Source of the DNA: Patescibacteria group bacterium
GTDB taxonomy: Bacteria > Patescibacteriota > Minisyncoccia > Phycocordibacterales > GWA1-40-21
Direction of reading: 5' to 3'
Assembly (NCBI GenBank): GCA_018971765.1
Contig: JAGXAA010000017.1
Span: 1-13,996 of the forward strand
DNA length: 13,996 nucleotides
How positions within the stretch are numbered: the first letter of the stretch is position 1; every line of letters begins with the position of its first letter. Made by a program: the position numbers and the translations under genes. A model generated the notes under the pieces. That model was not told the origin of the DNA. It did no database searches and worked only from the letters and a program-made list of their open reading frames with translations. Positions 11,474-13,996 of this stretch are shown piece after piece.

Positions 11474-12646
11474 ATGGAAAAACAATTGGAAACAAAATCG
11501 TCCGGCGCTTTCGTCATATATCTTCTCGGTTTTCTTTTCGCTCTTCACGCGACTCTGCCCGTCTATATAAACTCGAGTTTTTTAAGTTTGATTTCCACCG
11601 AGCGATTCGTGGGAATAATTTACAGTATCGGGTCAATCGCCACTATATTAAGTTTTTTCACCGTTCCTTCCATCCTCCGAAAATTTGGCGGATATAGGGC
11701 GTTCGTCGCTTTTACCCTTTTGGAATTGGGATCTATTTTGGCCTTGGCGTTTCTAAAGTCTCCCCCGCTCTTGATATTTTTTTTCATAACCAGTTTCATT
11801 TCGATCGCGATTATCGGTTTTATAATAGATTTGTTTTTGGAAAGCGTGTCTTCCGACAATAAAACCGGCAAAATAAGAGGCCTGTTTTTGACAAGCGTGA
11901 ATAGCGCTTGGATTGTTTCTCCGCTCATCACCAGTCTGATACTGACTAACGCCGACTATTGGAAAGTGTACATATCAGCCGCGGTTCTTCTGTTGCCTGT
12001 CCTTTTCATAGCCAAAAATAATTTGAAAAAATTAAAGAGTCAGGATTACGACAAGACTCCGCTAATAAGGACAATAAAAGACATATGGAGTAATAATAAA
12101 AATATCAAAAACATTTTCATTATAAGTTTTCTTATGCAATTCTTTTTCTCATGGATGGTCATTTACACTCCTCTTTACCTGCGCAATCATATACTATTCG
12201 ACTGGAAACAAATCGGAATACTGTTCAGCGTGATGCTTTTGCCTTATGTCCTTACCGAGCTGCCTTTGGGCAAAATCGCCGATGACAAGCTTGGAGAAAA
12301 GGAGATAATGAGCATAGGCCTTATTATTGTGGCCATTTCGACCGGAATAATATCATTCATATCTAACGGAAATTTTTTCCTGTGGATGGCTATCTTATTC
12401 ATCACGAGAATCGGAGCCAGTATGGTGGAAATAATGAGCGAGACGTATTTCTTCAAACAAATAAGCGCTTCCCAGATGCCGATCTTAAGCGTATTCAGAA
12501 CAACTAGACCCCTTGCTTACATAATCGCTCCCATAGCCGCGACGATACTTTTCTCGTTCATTGAATTCAAATTCATCTTTATGATACTTGGCTTCCTGAT
12601 GTTTTACGGCTTGAGATTCAGTTTAGCTCTTAGGGATACAAAGTAA
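11474..12646 (+). CDS. Major facilitator superfamily (MFS) transporter
   Basis: This 390-residue protein has about twelve hydrophobic segments, as expected for MFS secondary transporters. A polar central loop (about residues 178-212, KNNLKKLKSQDYDKTPLIRT and onward) separates the two six-helix halves. Loop motifs similar to MFS motif A are seen after helix 2 (SILRKFGGYRAF) and after helix 8 (GKIADDKLGEKE). No residue pattern lets me name the substrate. The gene has its own extended -10 promoter, so it is probably transcribed separately from rnj. It converges with the HemB-like gene on the other strand 46 bp further on. I see no strong terminator between the two. Confidence 0.93.
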   Translation: MEKQLETKSSGAFVIYLLGFLFALHATLPVYINSSFLSLISTERFVGIIYSIGSIATILSFFTVPSILRKFGGYRAFVAFTLLELGSILALAFLKSPPLLIFFFITSFISIAIIGFIIDLFLESVSSDNKTGKIRGLFLTSVNSAWIVSPLITSLILTNADYWKVYISAAVLLLPVLFIAKNNLKKLKSQDYDKTPLIRTIKDIWSNNKNIKNIFIISFLMQFFFSWMVIYTPLYLRNHILFDWKQIGILFSVMLLPYVLTELPLGKIADDKLGEKEIMSIGLIIVAISTGIISFISNGNFFLWMAILFITRIGASMVEIMSETYFFKQISASQMPILSVFRTTRPLAYIIAPIAATILFSFIEFKFIFMILGFLMFYGLRFSLALRDTK

Positions 12647-12692
12647 GTTTATAGTTATTTCCCTCGGGTGAAAATTTCTGTCTTAAAACCTA

Positions 12693-13682
12693 TTATAATT
12701 TTTTGAAAATATCATTGTATTGATTTGCCCAATAACTAATTATTATATCAGCACCCGCTCTGTATATTGAACATAATGACTCCTTTACTAATCCGCTTTT
12801 TTCTGCATATCCTTTTTCAATCATGGCATTAATCATTGCATATTCACCGCTTACATTGTATGCAACCAGTGGCAAATTTGTTTTTTCCGCAATTTTTTGT
12901 ATCATATCCAAATAAAATAACGCCGGTTTTACCATTAACATATCTGCGCCCTCTTGTTCATCAAGAAGAGATTCTCTAACGGCACCTTTAGAAACTCTAT
13001 AAGATTCTAAGTAATCACCTCTGTCTAGCGCACCCCTTTCTGCTGCTGAAATATCAAACGGAAAAGTCCTATACATGTTGGAGTTAAATTTAGTTGAATA
13101 ACTTAATATTAAAATATCATTAAAACTTTGTTTATCTAGTTCATTTCTTATTTCTTTTACCTGCCCGTCAATCATCCCGCTTGGGGCAACACCTGTTACT
13201 CCCGCATTTGCATGGGAAATGGCAACTTTCTTTATAATTTCTAGGCTTTCATCGTTGTCAAATTTATTATTTTTTATAATTTGTGCATGCCCAGATTTTG
13301 TATACCCAGTCAATCCTATGTCGCCAAAAATAGTCAGATTTGGAATTTTATTTCTTAACTCTCTGATCGCTCTTTGTGCTAATCCTTCTTTGTTAAACGA
13401 ATATGTGCCTTTATCATCTCTTAATCTGTTTTCAATAACTCCGAATATCATAACACCACCTATTCCTGCTGTATAACATACCTTTTTAACTTCTTCCGCA
13501 AGCATATCAATACTGTAATAAAATTGACCGGGCAAAGATTCAATCGGTTTTATAATTTTTGCGCCTTCAATAACAAAAACTGGCCAAATAAATTTTTGCG
13601 GACTTGGATATTCTTGTTCTGTGAGACGACGGATATTTCTTTGTCTATTTCTTCTCATTCTAATTTGTGGAAATGTATTCAT
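12693..13682 (-). CDS. hemB: Divergent porphobilinogen synthase (HemB) family enzyme
   Basis: HemB condenses two 5-aminolevulinate molecules to porphobilinogen in tetrapyrrole synthesis. From the ATG at 13682 the product has 329 residues, normal length. That start gives the family N-terminus (FPQIRMRRNRQ), whereas a TTG 39 nt upstream adds unrelated residues. Both Schiff-base lysines are present: Lys198 in SYSTKFNS and Lys252 in MLMVKPALFYLD. YNVSGEYAMI is also conserved. The metal-site segment, however, reads DIGLTGYTKSGHAQ (121-134): the positions that carry Cys in zinc forms or Asp in magnesium forms are Gly123, Thr125 and Ala133. PSGMIDG replaces the usual PSDMMDG. It may be a metal-independent form or a paralogue with another substrate. 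The gene is AT-rich and follows a probable methyltransferase by 20 bp. Confidence 0.9.
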   Translation of the reverse strand: MNTFPQIRMRRNRQRNIRRLTEQEYPSPQKFIWPVFVIEGAKIIKPIESLPGQFYYSIDMLAEEVKKVCYTAGIGGVMIFGVIENRLRDDKGTYSFNKEGLAQRAIRELRNKIPNLTIFGDIGLTGYTKSGHAQIIKNNKFDNDESLEIIKKVAISHANAGVTGVAPSGMIDGQVKEIRNELDKQSFNDILILSYSTKFNSNMYRTFPFDISAAERGALDRGDYLESYRVSKGAVRESLLDEQEGADMLMVKPALFYLDMIQKIAEKTNLPLVAYNVSGEYAMINAMIEKGYAEKSGLVKESLCSIYRAGADIIISYWANQYNDIFKKL

Positions 13683-13702
13683 ATTATCATTGTTAAAATA
13701 AA

Positions 13703-13996
13703 CTATAAGCTTAATTGCCAATGTTTAAAGTTTTTTATTATTAATTTAGCTTTTTTTTTATTATAACTCTTTGACATTAAATTACTATACGCCTTAATTC
13801 TTTTAATTTTGAAACCGAAATCCTTAAATTCCTTCGTCAACTCTTCTTGAGAGATGTATTTCAATAAATTATTATTTCCACTTATTTGAGACATTTTTCT
13901 AGACAAAGCTTTCAAAGCGACCATGTTAGAAAATTCAGGATGGAAAGTCAAAGAATCCTCAAAGAAAAAAGAACCCTTGTTTTTTATTAAAATAAC
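13703..13996 (-). CDS. C-terminal part of a probable SAM-dependent methyltransferase (partial)
   Basis: The frame is open from the right window edge to a TAG at 13703, so the N-terminal part lies outside. The visible ~97 residues include GSFFFEDSLTFHPEF, then YISQEELTKEFKDFGFKIKRIKAYS, and a Lys-rich tail. The order of a strand with FFFED, helices, then an SQEEL...FKDFGFKI strand is typical of the last third of class I methyltransferases. The S-adenosylmethionine-binding glycine motif would be off the window, so this is an inference. The gene lies 20 bp before the HemB-like gene and likely forms an operon with it. Both share low GC. Confidence 0.55.
   Translation of the reverse strand, partial: VILIKNKGSFFFEDSLTFHPEFSNMVALKALSRKMSQISGNNNLLKYISQEELTKEFKDFGFKIKRIKAYSNLMSKSYNKKKAKLIIKNFKHWQLSL

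Noticed and set aside
13683..13721. HemB start at the TTG at 13721
   Set aside because: The extra 13 residues are unlike the family and overlap the end of the upstream methyltransferase gene; the ATG at 13682 gives the standard N-terminus.
1..13996. Recoded UGA (Gly) as in some candidate phyla
   Set aside because: RNase J and the decoded genes have no internal TGA, and TGA is used as a stop at the RNase J end, so the standard bacterial code fits.

Overview
The window reads as a chromosomal segment of an uncultivated, small-genome bacterium of the Candidate Phyla Radiation (Patescibacteria, most likely a Parcubacteria-like lineage). This is inferred from gene content and style: a LemA/HtpX pair, an N-terminally extended RNase J, a membrane-anchored oligopeptide-binding protein with no ABC genes beside it, a Cys/Trp-motif membrane protein of a type I associate with these genomes, AT-rich small proteins, and mostly absent Shine-Dalgarno sequences. 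TGA ends several genes (for example RNase J), so the code is standard and not the UGA=Gly variant.

Layout. (a) 1-470: GC-rich short hairpins, then tRNA-Ser(GGA) on the minus strand, then a terminator. (b) 472-3505, minus strand: a hypothetical protein, htpX, a RelE/YafQ-type toxin with its RelB/DinJ-type antitoxin, a possible small membrane protein, and lemA with its own extended -10 promoter. The toxin-antitoxin pair sits between htpX and a decayed copy of the first ~60 bp of htpX, so it looks inserted at the htpX start. (c) 3604-4724, minus: a two-gene unit of a coiled-coil protein and an anchored protein. (d) 4806-6961, minus: groES-groEL with a terminator, an internal inverted-repeat spacer, and an upstream sigma70-type promoter that overlaps a degenerate CIRCE-like site. 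(e) 6962-7191: divergent control region containing a GC-rich island. (f) 7192-12646, plus: secG, oligopeptide-binding protein, RNase J, MFS transporter. (g) 12693-13996, minus: a divergent HemB-type enzyme preceded by the C-terminal end of a probable methyltransferase. This last segment is clearly more AT-rich than its neighbours.

Functionally, much of the window concerns protein and RNA quality control: chaperonin (GroES/GroEL), membrane protease (HtpX), LemA, the SecG translocon subunit, RNase J and an mRNA-interferase module. The most unusual points are the htpX 5' duplication around the toxin-antitoxin cassette, a HemB homologue lacking the usual metal-ligand residues, repeated inverted structures in spacers, and a recurring promoter arrangement (extended -10 placed 6-9 nt before the start codon) that implies leaderless mRNAs.
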